Shown here one piece after another: positions 23,473 through 32,312 of a stretch of DNA of 34,182 bases. How positions within the stretch are numbered: position 1 is the first letter of the stretch; every line of letters begins with the position of its first letter. The stretch covers positions 1-34,182 of the forward strand of contig DBRI01000020.1 in assembly GCA_002306295.1 (NCBI GenBank). The letters are read 5' to 3'. Source of the DNA: Patescibacteria group bacterium UBA1372. Its GTDB lineage: Bacteria; Patescibacteriota; Microgenomatia; UBA12405. The translations under genes were made by a program, and so were the position numbers. The notes under the pieces are model-generated. The model had not been told where the DNA came from, ran no database searches, and worked only from the letters and a program-made list of their open reading frames with translations.

Positions 23473-25641
23473 ATGACTAAAAAAAATAAAAAAAAGAGAA
23501 AAACAAGTAAGAATAAATATAAGAAACTAAAAATAATAAAAATTGTAGGTCTGGTAATAATAATACTGGGAATATTGGGAGTTGTGTTTAGGGACATACC
23601 TAACCCTAATAAACTATCTAATAAGAATAATTTTTCAGAAGCCAGTCAGGTATTTGATAGAAACGGAAGGCTTCTATATAAATTTTATGCAGATAAAAAC
23701 AGGGTATTTGTGGGAATAGATCAAGTTTCAGACAATCTAAAAAAGGCAACACTAGCTATAGAAGATGCAAATTTTTATAAGCATTTTGGATTTGATATTA
23801 AGGGATTATTAAGAGGATTTTATAGAACAGTGTTTAAACAAAGACTTCAGGGTGGATCGACATTAACTCAACAGTTAGTTAAAAATGCATTATTATCGCC
23901 AGAAAGAACTATAAAGAGAAAAATTAAAGAAGCGATTTTGACGGTTGCTGTGGAAATAATGTATAGCAAAGATCAGATATTGGAAATGTATTTTAACCAA
24001 ACACCTTATGGAGGAACAATGTGGGGAGTAAAAGCGGCGGCATCGGGAATTTTTAATAAAGATGTATCTGATTTGAGTTTAGCCGAGGCGGCACTAATCG
24101 CAGGACTGCCGGGTTCACCGTCAAAATACTCCCCTTTTACTAACCCTGACGGGGCTAAACAGAGACAAAAAATGGTTTTGGCTAGAATGGAAGAACTGGG
24201 GATGATAAGCAAGGAAGAAAGAGAAAAAGCCGAAGAAGAAGAATTAAAATATTTTGTCGAAAGAAGTGAAATAAAGGCGCCTCATTTTGTATTTGAAGTT
24301 AGGGAAAAATTGGTGGAAATGTACGGACTACAAACTGTACTGGAAGGTGGCTTAAGGGTAACAACAAGCTTAGATTTGAATTTACAGAGTTTTGCCGAAG
24401 AAACTGTAATGTCGGAAATGGAAAAAATTGAGAAATATAATGTGACAAATGGAGCGGTATTGATAACAGAAGCTAAAACTGGTCAAGTGTTGGCTATGGT
24501 TGGCTCAAAAAATTATTGGGCAGAAGATATCGATGGAAAATACAATGTAGCAACTGCACTGCGCCAGCCAGGATCATCAATTAAACCAATTGCATATGCA
24601 ACAGGATTGGAACTGGGAACGATAACTTTAGCGTCAGTCTTTGACGATAGAGCTACTTGTTTTTCGGTACCAAATCAAAAAGATTATTGTCCAACTAATT
24701 ATGGATATAGTTATTTTGGAGTACAATCGATGAGAAATGCTTTGGGAAACTCATTAAACATACCGGCTGTAAAGGCCTTAAAAGTAACCGGAGTTGAGGC
24801 GATGGTGGCAACGGCCTCGGCAATGGGAATAAGTAGTTATGTTGATGCTGACAATTATGGTTTATCTCTGTCTTTAGGGGGAGGTGAAATAAAAATGGTT
24901 GATATGAATACCGCCTTTGGAGTGTTTGCAAACCAAGGTGTAAGACAAGATTTGAATTATATATTGAAAGTGGAGGGGAAAAATAATCAAGAACTTTATA
25001 AGTATGAATGGATCCCGGGAGAAAGAGCAATATCCAGAGAAACAGCTTTTATGATACATTCGGTTTTATCTGATGACGGAGCCAGATCGATGGTGTTTGG
25101 CAGAGGATCTTTACTGAATATAAAAGGACATCCGGAGGTGGCTGTAAAAACAGGAACAACTAACGACTTAAGAGATAACTGGACAATAGGTTTTACACCC
25201 GACTATGTAGTATCAGTTTGGGTGGGTAATAACAATAATACAAAAATGAAAGGGGTAGTATCCGGTATTACGGGTGCGGCACCAATATGGAACTTGGTAA
25301 TGACTAAATTACTAGAAGAGGTGCCGGTTAAAAAATTAACTCAACCCGAAGGAATAGTTGGAATAAACGTCTGTAATTTAACAGGAATGTTACCTCCCGA
25401 AGAGGGATGTGCGGTTAGATATGAGTATTTTAATGAAAAATATGTACCAAGAGAAAGAAGATCTTTAGCCAGAAACGTGTTAGTGGATAGAGATGGTGGA
25501 TTTTTGGTAGACAGTGAAAGTCCAAATGCAGAGTGGAGAGCCCAGAGTGTAGTTGAAGATGTGGTAGGGGCTTTGGTGTGCCTAGATTGCCAACCAGAAT
25601 TGACGGAAGATGGTAAACTTAAAGTTAAAAAAATCAGATAG
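23473..25641 (+). CDS. class A penicillin-binding protein (GT51 plus transpeptidase), copy 1
   Basis: 722 residues. A Lys-rich cytoplasmic tail and one anchor (about 22-40) precede the GT51 domain: IEDANFYKHFGFDIKGLLRG (catalytic Glu), LQGGSTLTQQLVKNAL, IKRKIKEAILTVAVEIMYSK and YFNQTPYGG. The transpeptidase domain has SSIK (RQPGSSIKPIAYATGLE), SLN (GNSLNIPAVK) and KTG (AVKTGTTNDLRDNWTIGF). All catalytic residues are present, so it should polymerise and cross-link peptidoglycan. A 90-residue tail holds several Cys (NVCNLTGMLPPEEGCAV, LVCLDC). Its stop codon abuts the start codon of copy 2. Confidence 0.95.
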   Translation: MTKKNKKKRKTSKNKYKKLKIIKIVGLVIIILGILGVVFRDIPNPNKLSNKNNFSEASQVFDRNGRLLYKFYADKNRVFVGIDQVSDNLKKATLAIEDANFYKHFGFDIKGLLRGFYRTVFKQRLQGGSTLTQQLVKNALLSPERTIKRKIKEAILTVAVEIMYSKDQILEMYFNQTPYGGTMWGVKAAASGIFNKDVSDLSLAEAALIAGLPGSPSKYSPFTNPDGAKQRQKMVLARMEELGMISKEEREKAEEEELKYFVERSEIKAPHFVFEVREKLVEMYGLQTVLEGGLRVTTSLDLNLQSFAEETVMSEMEKIEKYNVTNGAVLITEAKTGQVLAMVGSKNYWAEDIDGKYNVATALRQPGSSIKPIAYATGLELGTITLASVFDDRATCFSVPNQKDYCPTNYGYSYFGVQSMRNALGNSLNIPAVKALKVTGVEAMVATASAMGISSYVDADNYGLSLSLGGGEIKMVDMNTAFGVFANQGVRQDLNYILKVEGKNNQELYKYEWIPGERAISRETAFMIHSVLSDDGARSMVFGRGSLLNIKGHPEVAVKTGTTNDLRDNWTIGFTPDYVVSVWVGNNNNTKMKGVVSGITGAAPIWNLVMTKLLEEVPVKKLTQPEGIVGINVCNLTGMLPPEEGCAVRYEYFNEKYVPRERRSLARNVLVDRDGGFLVDSESPNAEWRAQSVVEDVVGALVCLDCQPELTEDGKLKVKKIR

Positions 25642-27693
25642 ATGGTAGCTAGCAGAAATGTATTTGTTTATATTGGAAAACCTGCCTATATAATAATAAG
25701 ATTATTAGCGACAAGTGCGTATAAAATAATTAGCCTATTTTTTAAAGAAATTTGGTTAATAATATTTTTAGGATTGGCAATTGGGCTAGGTTGGGGAGCA
25801 AAATCATTTTACACAGAGATAGTGACAACATTACCATCTATTGAACAAATAGAAACATTACCACCTATGTCCTCTAAGATAATGGACAGAGAGGGAAAAC
25901 TTTTATATAAATTTTATAAAGACGAAAACAGAAGCTGGATACCACTTCATAAAATTCCTCAACTTTTAATATGGGCAACAATCGCAATTGAGGACAAAGA
26001 ATTTTATACCCATAGTGGTTTTTCAGTCAGAGGGATATTGAGATCAATTGACTACAATATAAGAAATAAAGGAGAACTGAGAGGCGGATCAACAATAACC
26101 CAACAATTGGTTAAAAATGTTTTTTTAAATAATGAAAAAACATGGAAAAGAAAAGTAAAAGAAGTAATTTTGTCGGTACTGGTAGAGTGGAAATTAGAAA
26201 AAAATCAAATATTAGAGAAATACTTTAATCAGGTGTCTTATGGAGGGGAAGCTTACGGAGTGGGAGAAGCAAGTTTGAAATATTTTGGAAAAAACATATG
26301 GGAAATAACAAGCGCTGAAGCGACATTTTTAGCAGGATTACCGGCAGCACCAAGCTCATATTCACCATATGAAGATTTTGATAAAGCCAGGCTAAGGCAA
26401 AAACAGGTGTTAATAGAAATGATAAAAGCCGGATTTATTAACGAGGAAACAGGACAAAAAATATTAAGTAAGCCTATAAAATTAATTGAAAATCAAACAA
26501 CAATAAAATATCCTCATTTTGTATTTTATGTAAGAGACTTTGTGGAAAACCAGCTAGGATACAGGGAAATTGAAAAAAGAGGTTTGACGATAAAAACAAC
26601 AATTGATGAAAATATACAGGATGAATCTACTAGAATAGTTGAAGAGGAAGTTAACAAATTAGGAAATTTACTGATAAGTAACGGAGCGGCAGTGGTAATT
26701 AATCCTAAAACAGGAGAGGTGTTGGCAATGGTGGGATCAAAGAATTATTGGGCGACTGATATAGATGGAAAATTTAATGTAACACTATCGCCAAGACAAC
26801 CAGGATCAGCTATAAAACCGGTTAATTATAGTCTGGCACTAATTAGAGGCAAGACCTTGTTGTCTATGGTGGAAGACAGCCCAGTGGTTTATAAAATTGC
26901 CGGTCAAAAAGACTATATTCCAAAAAATTATAATGGTAAATTCGCTGGTAAGGTAACTATTAAGCAGGCTTTGGCCTCATCTTTAAATATTCCGTCGGTA
27001 AAAATTTTGGATGAAAGCGGAGTTGCTAATATGATAGAGCTGGGTCAAAAGATGGGTATTACAACTTGGGAGGATAAAAATAGATTTGGATTGTCTTTGG
27101 CGCTGGGAGCTGGTGAAGTAAAAATGATTGAATTGGCTTCGGCATATACTACTTTTGCTAATTTGGGGGAAAGAGCCGAGATTAATCCAGTCTTGGAAAT
27201 AACTGATTATATGGGAGAAACAGTTTATGTAAAAGAAGATAAAAGGGAAACAGTAATACCTAGTGAAGTGGCCTTTTTGATTAATGAAACGTTGTCTGAT
27301 GATGTAGCCAGAAGACTAGTGTTTTCACCAGGCTCTCTACTGAATATTTCAGGCAAAAAAGTAGCCGTTAAAACCGGTACAACTAATAATCTGAGAGATA
27401 ACTGGTGTATAGGCTGGACACCGAGTTATTTGGTGGCTAGCTGGGTGGGAAATAATGATAATAGTCCGATGAGTTGGGTAGCCTCTGGTATTTCGGGAGC
27501 AACACCAATATGGCATAAAATTATGTCTGCTGTCTTGGAAGGTAGGGAAAATGAAACTTGGGATGTGCCTAGTGGAATTCAAAAAGTAAATGTATGCGGA
27601 AAAGAAGAGTATTTGATTTCCGGCCAGGAATTATCAACAGATTGTTTTTGGTTGACACCAAGCCCCAGGAATGAACTAGTCGAGACTAATTAA
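25642..27693 (+). CDS. class A penicillin-binding protein (GT51 plus transpeptidase), copy 2
   Basis: 683 residues. Anchor at about 34-56. GT51 motifs: AIEDKEFYTHSGFSVRGILR, LRGGSTITQQLVKNVF, WKRKVKEVILSVLVEWKLEK and YFNQVSYGG. Transpeptidase motifs: SAIK (RQPGSAIKPVNYSLAL), SLN (ASSLNIPSVK) and KTG (AVKTGTTNNLRDNWCIGW). It is clearly a paralogue of the preceding gene, with zero bases between them, but lacks the long Cys-containing tail. The differing N-terminal extensions suggest the two copies have specialised. Its last 18 bases overlap a convergent gene. Confidence 0.95.
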   Translation: MVASRNVFVYIGKPAYIIIRLLATSAYKIISLFFKEIWLIIFLGLAIGLGWGAKSFYTEIVTTLPSIEQIETLPPMSSKIMDREGKLLYKFYKDENRSWIPLHKIPQLLIWATIAIEDKEFYTHSGFSVRGILRSIDYNIRNKGELRGGSTITQQLVKNVFLNNEKTWKRKVKEVILSVLVEWKLEKNQILEKYFNQVSYGGEAYGVGEASLKYFGKNIWEITSAEATFLAGLPAAPSSYSPYEDFDKARLRQKQVLIEMIKAGFINEETGQKILSKPIKLIENQTTIKYPHFVFYVRDFVENQLGYREIEKRGLTIKTTIDENIQDESTRIVEEEVNKLGNLLISNGAAVVINPKTGEVLAMVGSKNYWATDIDGKFNVTLSPRQPGSAIKPVNYSLALIRGKTLLSMVEDSPVVYKIAGQKDYIPKNYNGKFAGKVTIKQALASSLNIPSVKILDESGVANMIELGQKMGITTWEDKNRFGLSLALGAGEVKMIELASAYTTFANLGERAEINPVLEITDYMGETVYVKEDKRETVIPSEVAFLINETLSDDVARRLVFSPGSLLNISGKKVAVKTGTTNNLRDNWCIGWTPSYLVASWVGNNDNSPMSWVASGISGATPIWHKIMSAVLEGRENETWDVPSGIQKVNVCGKEEYLISGQELSTDCFWLTPSPRNELVETN

Positions 27694-28299
27694 TTGCCAG
27701 TAAAGATCGGGAATAAATTTTTGAAGCTGAGTTTTGGCAAGGGTTAAATCTGAGGCTTGAACATTTTTAACAAAAATAAAAATTTGTTTATTTGACGGTA
27801 ACTCAATTAGCAGCTCTAGAAGAAAAAGATCGTTTTCCTGAGTCAGATTTTCTTTGATATTTAGAGCTTGAGGAAGATTTTGAGAGAAATAATTACTAGT
27901 AGACTCGGGTAAATTTGAAATGTTGTTTTTTAAAACAGATAAAGGAATGTTAAACTGATCGGTATTTTTTTGATAATCGAAATTGGAAGTGTTGACATAG
28001 AAAGACCAGAAACCGTTGTCAAGATCAATTGATTTTGAAATAAGTTTGTCCAGATTTAGAGAATTTGAACTGATTTGGGGAAACTTAATCTGAGGTAAAT
28101 TTAGATTAATTTTTTTATCTGAAAATCCATTTTTAAATTCAGAAATGAGCCAGAATAAAGAACTGAGGCAAAGAATGATAAAAAGACTGTAATAAACAAT
28201 TTTGGGATTGGTTTTTTGTTTATCTTTAGTAGTTTCTTCAAGAGATAGCTGAGCAGACTTGCCTTTTTGGGCGTTAATTTCGTCTTTGGTTTTAACCAT
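27676..28299 (-). CDS. hypothetical single-anchor membrane protein
   Basis: 207 residues: a charged cytoplasmic N-terminus of about 34, one membrane helix (YYSLFIILCLSSLFWLISEF), then an Asn/Leu-rich extracytoplasmic region with NLPQIKFPQISSNSLNLDKL and a C-terminal alpha/beta-like stretch (DLFLLELLIELPSNKQIFIF, TLAKTQLQKFIPDLYWQL). I do not recognise a family. It is divergent from a 66-residue gene across a symmetric promoter region and convergent with PBP copy 2 (18-base overlap). Confidence 0.6.
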   Translation of the reverse strand: MVKTKDEINAQKGKSAQLSLEETTKDKQKTNPKIVYYSLFIILCLSSLFWLISEFKNGFSDKKINLNLPQIKFPQISSNSLNLDKLISKSIDLDNGFWSFYVNTSNFDYQKNTDQFNIPLSVLKNNISNLPESTSNYFSQNLPQALNIKENLTQENDLFLLELLIELPSNKQIFIFVKNVQASDLTLAKTQLQKFIPDLYWQLISLD

Positions 28300-28316
28300 A
28301 GACTAGTTTATCAGGT

Positions 28317-28340
28317 ATTATACTCAAGATAGAGTATAAT
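28317..28340. promoter_or_regulatory. inverted repeat with two divergent -10 boxes
   Basis: ATTATACTC - 6 bases - GAGTATAAT is a perfect 9-bp inverted repeat. Each outer end is a TATAAT hexamer facing outwards: plus strand 28335-28340 towards the 66-residue gene at 28349, and minus strand 28322-28317 towards the gene starting at 28299. One protein dimer bound in the centre could control both. Confidence 0.5.
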
Positions 28341-28348
28341 TTTGGGAA

Positions 28349-28549
28349 ATGGAAAGAGACGGAGCCATTAAACTTGATTGGTGTAATAATAATCAAACTG
28401 GAGAAAGATGGTTTCGTATTTATTATGGATTTTGTTGTTATGATGATGGTTGCTTGATTGTATATAGAAAAGGTGACTATATAAAAATACCAGACGATCC
28501 ATATAATAAAATGATGGAGTTTACAAGGAGAATAGTTTTACCTAATTAA
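28349..28549 (+). CDS. small hypothetical protein
   Basis: 66 residues, rich in aromatic, Cys and Asp residues (RWFRIYYGFCCYDDGCLIVYRKGDYIKIPDD). No membrane segment or known motif. Support: a -10 box eight bases upstream (28335-28340), an ATG near the predicted transcription start, and non-random composition. It overlaps the convergent PfkB gene by 12 bases. It could be a spurious frame, but the promoter placement argues for a gene. Confidence 0.5.
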   Translation: MERDGAIKLDWCNNNQTGERWFRIYYGFCCYDDGCLIVYRKGDYIKIPDDPYNKMMEFTRRIVLPN

Positions 28550-29485
28550 TTTTGAGTTGGTAATAAGACCGGTTTTGGCACCCAAATGAGAAACGACTGA
28601 AGCAGAGTTTTTGATAGCCATATCTAAACAAGTGTTAAGATTTTTTTGTTTAATTAATCCAGAGACAAAGGTCGAACCAAAAGCATCACCGGCGCCAGTT
28701 TCGTCTACAGGAACAGTATTGATAATTGGTGAATAATATGACTGATTTTGACTAAAGACATGGGCGCCCTGGTGACCATTGGTAATGGCGACAATATGAC
28801 TTTTGACTAATTTTAATTGGTTGAAAAAATCAGGATGATCAGGTGACAGACCGGTAAGAATTGAAGCTTCCTGACGATTTAATAGAAGGAAATCAACGTA
28901 TGGTAAAAGGCTTTTTAAACCTGGTTGGTTTAATTCTCTATTGCCTGGATTTAGGGCAATTTTGATGTTGTTTTCAGAAGCATAGCCAATTAGAGTCTCG
29001 AGTAAGTTTAGATTACCTTCAAGAGAGGAAATATAAAACCAACCAGAGTTAAGTTTTGACCAGGTGATGTTGTGTTTTTCTAATCTGGTTGGACCTCTCT
29101 GAGTCAAAATAGTGCGACTACCATCGCCGGTGACTAAAATGACGCTAAAATCTGTTTTTTCATTTTGAGGCTGGACTAAAAATTTATTGGAGACTTTGTC
29201 AGTTTTTAGATCTCTAATTATGAAAGCTGCTAATTCGTCCACGCCAAAGAGAGCACAACAGGCAGCTTTTAGTCCAAGCCTAGAAAAAGAGACAGAGGAA
29301 TTGGTGGCTCCCCCACCTGATTGAATAAGAGACTGTTTGATCTCGTTTTTAGAGGACTTGGGAAGATAAATAAGGTCGTAAGGTAAATTTTTTTCAACCG
29401 AGATAGCATCTGATTTGACAAAAATGTCGACAGTGGCAGAACCAATACTAATGACGTCAAACTTGGAAGATTTTTTAATTTTCAA
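28538..29485 (-). CDS. PfkB-family (ribokinase-like) sugar kinase
   Basis: 315 residues. Ribokinase-fold motifs: SIGSATVDIFV, the glycine run SGGGATNSSVSFSRLG, LLLNRQEASILTG, VAITNGHQGAHVF, and VPVDETGAGDAFGSTFVSGL with the catalytic Asp and anion hole. The family phosphorylates sugars or nucleosides at a primary hydroxyl using ATP. Its ATG overlaps the transketolase C-subunit stop by four bases; that neighbourhood suggests a pentose or ketose substrate but does not prove one. Confidence 0.88.
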   Translation of the reverse strand: MKIKKSSKFDVISIGSATVDIFVKSDAISVEKNLPYDLIYLPKSSKNEIKQSLIQSGGGATNSSVSFSRLGLKAACCALFGVDELAAFIIRDLKTDKVSNKFLVQPQNEKTDFSVILVTGDGSRTILTQRGPTRLEKHNITWSKLNSGWFYISSLEGNLNLLETLIGYASENNIKIALNPGNRELNQPGLKSLLPYVDFLLLNRQEASILTGLSPDHPDFFNQLKLVKSHIVAITNGHQGAHVFSQNQSYYSPIINTVPVDETGAGDAFGSTFVSGLIKQKNLNTCLDMAIKNSASVVSHLGAKTGLITNSKLIR

Positions 29486-30408
29486 TTTAATTTTTTAACG
29501 GCTAACTTTAGGGCTTTTATGCCAATACCATAATGGTCGTAAAGTTTAGAGTAGTCTTTGCTAGACCTTCCAAACTGATTATCAACAGCCAGGTGAATAA
29601 ATCTGGGAGCTAATTTATTTTCTAAAAGAAGAGAAGAAACAGCTTGACCCAGCCCGCCAATTTTTTGATGATCTTCTAAAACAATAAGCTTGCCTGTTTT
29701 TTTGATGCTTTTTAAGATAGTTTTACTATCGAGGGGTTTAATAGATGAACAATTGATAATTTCTAGTGAGTTTTCTTTGGTATTGGATAGATTGAAAGCC
29801 AGGTGACCGATGGGGCCGTGAAAAAGGAGAGTAATATTACCTTTGGTTAAAATTTGGGATTTGCCAATGGTAAAACTTAGTTTGGGAGGGAAAAAGGCAG
29901 GGGTGTCTGGTCTAACTAACCTAATATAGGATGGCTTTGGGGACCGACTGACAGCAGAAACAATTTTGGCGGTTTCAATAGCATCAGCAGGGGAAAAAAC
30001 TTCCATATTGGGTAGAACTTGCATCAAGGCAATATCCTCCAACATTTGGTGGGTGGCACCAAGAGAGCCAGACATCAGACCAGAGTGAGAGCCAATAATT
30101 TTGACATTGGAGTTGTTGTAACAAATAGATTGCCTGATAACTGCCCAATTGATGGCCGGAGAGAAACAAGAAAAAGAGGTAAGAAAAACGGTTTTACCGG
30201 TTTTGGCAAGACCGGCAGCGACTGACGCGGCATTGTTTTCAGCAACACCGACTTCAATGAATCTTTTGGGGAAAACTTTAGCGAATTCGGATAGATATAA
30301 AGATGATTTGAGATCGGCGTCGACTACATAAATATTTTTATTAGTTTTGGCTAGCTTAAATAGTGTTGCTCCAAACGATTGTCTAATTGAGGTGTTTACT
30401 GATTTCAT
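29482..30408 (-). CDS. transketolase, C-terminal subunit
   Basis: 308 residues covering the pyrimidine-binding and C-terminal domains. VGVAENNAASVAAGLAKTGK contains the Glu that activates thiamine diphosphate; then FSCFSPAINWAVIRQSICY, GSHSGLMSGSLGATHQMLED, and the C-terminal IVLEDHQKIGGLGQAVSSLL. Split transketolases of two subunits are known in archaea and many CPR and other bacteria. It overlaps the N-terminal subunit gene by 26 bases, ensuring matched expression. It transfers two-carbon units between ketose and aldose phosphates. Confidence 0.9.
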   Translation of the reverse strand: MKSVNTSIRQSFGATLFKLAKTNKNIYVVDADLKSSLYLSEFAKVFPKRFIEVGVAENNAASVAAGLAKTGKTVFLTSFSCFSPAINWAVIRQSICYNNSNVKIIGSHSGLMSGSLGATHQMLEDIALMQVLPNMEVFSPADAIETAKIVSAVSRSPKPSYIRLVRPDTPAFFPPKLSFTIGKSQILTKGNITLLFHGPIGHLAFNLSNTKENSLEIINCSSIKPLDSKTILKSIKKTGKLIVLEDHQKIGGLGQAVSSLLLENKLAPRFIHLAVDNQFGRSSKDYSKLYDHYGIGIKALKLAVKKLN

Positions 30409-31204
30409 TTTTGGCTAATTGATAAAGAGTTGGGTCAAGATTTTTGAGGTCGTGATATTTGTAATCAAAGTGGGCAAAAGAAACACCTTTGGCAAATGTG
30501 GTATGAGCAATGATACAGGTGGGATAATTGGAAAGTTTAGATATTTGAAAAATTTTTAATAATTTTTTGTAATCGTGACCGTCGACCTCTTTAACAGTCC
30601 AACCAAAACTGATGTATTTTTGGGCTAAATCATCTAGAGGCATAATATCCTCTAGACTGCCGTCAATTTGGTATTTGTTGTGATCAACAATATTAATTAG
30701 GTTTTTTAGTTTGTATTTACTGGCAAACATGGCTGCTTCCCAAGTTTGACCTTCCTGGTGCTCTCCATCACTGGTTAGGCAAAGAGTAAATTTGTTTTTT
30801 TTATCCAAAAGATTGCCTAAAGCCAGACCAGCGGCAAAGGATAAACCTTGACCAAGAGAACCACTACTATAGGATACTCCTGGAACTGTAGTGGAAACAT
30901 GACCTTCTAAAATTGATTTAAAGTGAGAAAAAGTGGCTAACTTTTTTTTATCAAAATAAAGCTTGTGGGCCAAGACTACATAGAGGGCGGTAGCCAGATG
31001 GCCGGCAGACAAAATGAAATTGTCATCAGTTGGTTTGGGTGATTTTTTAGAAAATTTAAAAATATCGGAAAAATAGATAGTATTTAGTATGTCAAGACTA
31101 GACAGAGGACCACCTAAATGACCGTCATTTTGATAGACCATATCCAGGAGATCGGCCCTAAGCTGCCAAGACAGTTTTTTTAAGTCAGAAGTAGAGAGGG
31201 CCAT
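30383..31204 (-). CDS. transketolase, N-terminal subunit
   Basis: 273 residues comprising the diphosphate-binding domain: DGHLGGPLSSLDILNTIYF, DNFILSAGHLATALYVVLAH, SYSSGSLGQGLSFAAGLALG, and the ThDP motif SDGEHQEGQTWEAAMFASKY ... NIVDHNKYQIDG (GDG-N type, with Ser for the first Gly). Combined with the next gene it makes a complete enzyme. The minus-strand TATACT (31216-31211) puts the transcription start exactly on the ATG. Confidence 0.9.
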   Translation of the reverse strand: MALSTSDLKKLSWQLRADLLDMVYQNDGHLGGPLSSLDILNTIYFSDIFKFSKKSPKPTDDNFILSAGHLATALYVVLAHKLYFDKKKLATFSHFKSILEGHVSTTVPGVSYSSGSLGQGLSFAAGLALGNLLDKKNKFTLCLTSDGEHQEGQTWEAAMFASKYKLKNLINIVDHNKYQIDGSLEDIMPLDDLAQKYISFGWTVKEVDGHDYKKLLKIFQISKLSNYPTCIIAHTTFAKGVSFAHFDYKYHDLKNLDPTLYQLAKNEISKHLN

Positions 31205-31210
31205 AAATTA

Positions 31211-31218
31211 AGTATAAA
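31211..31218. promoter_or_regulatory. overlapping divergent -10 boxes, transketolase / sigma factor
   Basis: AGTATAAA reads TATACT on the minus strand (31216-31211, for transketolase) and TATAAA on the plus strand (31213-31218, for the sigma gene). The two hexamers share four bases, so polymerase probably cannot occupy both at once. Confidence 0.4.
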
Positions 31219-31240
31219 GATTGTGGTAAATTATGTCCAC

Positions 31241-31735
31241 ATGGACGAGTTTTATAAAAAATATTTTAGATTGATAAATGGTTTTGTGAAAAGAAAGATT
31301 GATGATGGGGATACAGCCGAAGAATTGACCAACACAATACTTCTAAGTGCCTGGAATAGTTTGCCCTATTATGAAGGTAAAGCTAGCCAAAAAAACTGGA
31401 TAATGGGAATTGCCAAACATAAGATAATTGATTTTTATAGAAAGAAAAAAATAAAAACAGTTTTATTTTCGGCGATTCCTAGCCTTGAAGATATTGCAGA
31501 TAAATCAATAGGACCTGAAGGAGAAAGTCTAAAAAACGAATTAAAAAGAGAAATTAAAGAAGTATTGGATGAACTTTCCGAGGGATATTCTAAAATTTTA
31601 CGACTTAAGTATGTAGACGGCCTAAGAAACACCGAAATTGCCAAAAAATTATCTAAAAGCTATAAGGCAGTTGAGGGAAAGTTGGCTAGAGCCAAACTTA
31701 AATTTAGGCAAAAGTATGAAGAAAAAAATAATTAA
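31241..31735 (+). CDS. ECF-type sigma-70 family RNA polymerase sigma factor
   Basis: 164 residues from ATG 31241; a GTG at 31223 would add six. Region 2 spans about 1-75 (FYKKYFRLINGFVKRKIDDG, AEELTNTILLSAWNSLPYY, KNWIMGIAKHKIIDFYRKKK) and region 4 about 105-155 (LDELSEGYSKILRLKYVDGL, RNTEIAKKLSKSYKAVEGKLA helix-turn-helix). There is no region 3, as in ECF factors. It overlaps the next gene, encoding a two-helix membrane protein, by 20 bases, the usual place for an anti-sigma factor. Target promoters unknown. Confidence 0.9.
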   Translation: MDEFYKKYFRLINGFVKRKIDDGDTAEELTNTILLSAWNSLPYYEGKASQKNWIMGIAKHKIIDFYRKKKIKTVLFSAIPSLEDIADKSIGPEGESLKNELKREIKEVLDELSEGYSKILRLKYVDGLRNTEIAKKLSKSYKAVEGKLARAKLKFRQKYEEKNN

Positions 31736-32081
31736 TATTTTAAAAATAAGTTTTTTACTATTAGTAAGACAGATGTGGACGACTGTATGTAATTTGTATT
31801 TACTAATCCAAGAACCGTTTTTAACAGTAAGAAGGATTAAGGCAAAAAAGGATAAGTCTCAGGCAATGCTACTTGGATTGATATTTGTATCCCCTATTTT
31901 AATTTATGGAATGGCTAGAGTTGTAACTGATTGGTGGTGGTATAGGAGATTTTTGATATCAGTAGGACCGGTGTTTGGATTAACTTTTTTTGTACAAATG
32001 GCTGTATTTTCTTATATACTTTATTGGATTTATCAAGTAGTTTCCAAAAACCATTTTAAGGATTTTAAGGAAAGAATATGA
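31716..32081 (+). CDS. two-helix membrane protein coupled to the sigma factor (candidate anti-sigma)
   Basis: 121 residues from ATG 31716, which overlaps the sigma gene by 20 bases; an earlier ATG at 31638 lies deep within the sigma gene and is less likely. The N-terminal 45 residues are basic and amphipathic (KKKIINILKISFLLLVRQMW, EPFLTVRRIKAKKDKSQAM); two membrane segments follow (about 51-70 and 86-112). It lacks the zinc-binding anti-sigma HxxxCxxC motif. Position makes a membrane regulator of the sigma factor plausible; sequence alone does not show it. Confidence 0.65.
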   Translation: MKKKIINILKISFLLLVRQMWTTVCNLYLLIQEPFLTVRRIKAKKDKSQAMLLGLIFVSPILIYGMARVVTDWWWYRRFLISVGPVFGLTFFVQMAVFSYILYWIYQVVSKNHFKDFKERI

Positions 32082-32287
32082 GTAGTACTGTAGAAGCTTG
32101 GAGGTTACGAGCTCAAATGTATAGAATGGTTGGAGAGCGTTGTACTGACTGTAATGAATTTATATTTCCACCCAGGGATGTTTGTCCGAATTGTGGATCA
32201 GTTAATACTGGTGGAGACGTAATCAGAAGAGGAATACAAGATCCAACTGTATTTTATCAGGAACAAGAAACAGCAGGAGGTAAATAG
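32078..32287 (+). CDS. small zinc-ribbon protein
   Basis: 69 residues with two CxxC knuckles, Cys22/Cys25 and Cys36/Cys39 (GERCTDCNEFIFPPRDVCPNCGS). The WRLRAQMYRMVGERCTDC run resembles the rubredoxin-like zinc ribbon at the front of DUF35/OB-fold acyl-CoA-associated proteins, but no OB-fold follows. Its ATG overlaps the stop of the membrane protein (ATGA), so it belongs with the sigma factor unit. It could bind nucleic acid or protein; function unknown. Confidence 0.72.
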   Translation: MSSTVEAWRLRAQMYRMVGERCTDCNEFIFPPRDVCPNCGSVNTGGDVIRRGIQDPTVFYQEQETAGGK

Positions 32288-32312
32288 TAATATTTTGATA
32301 TACTAAGGCCTT

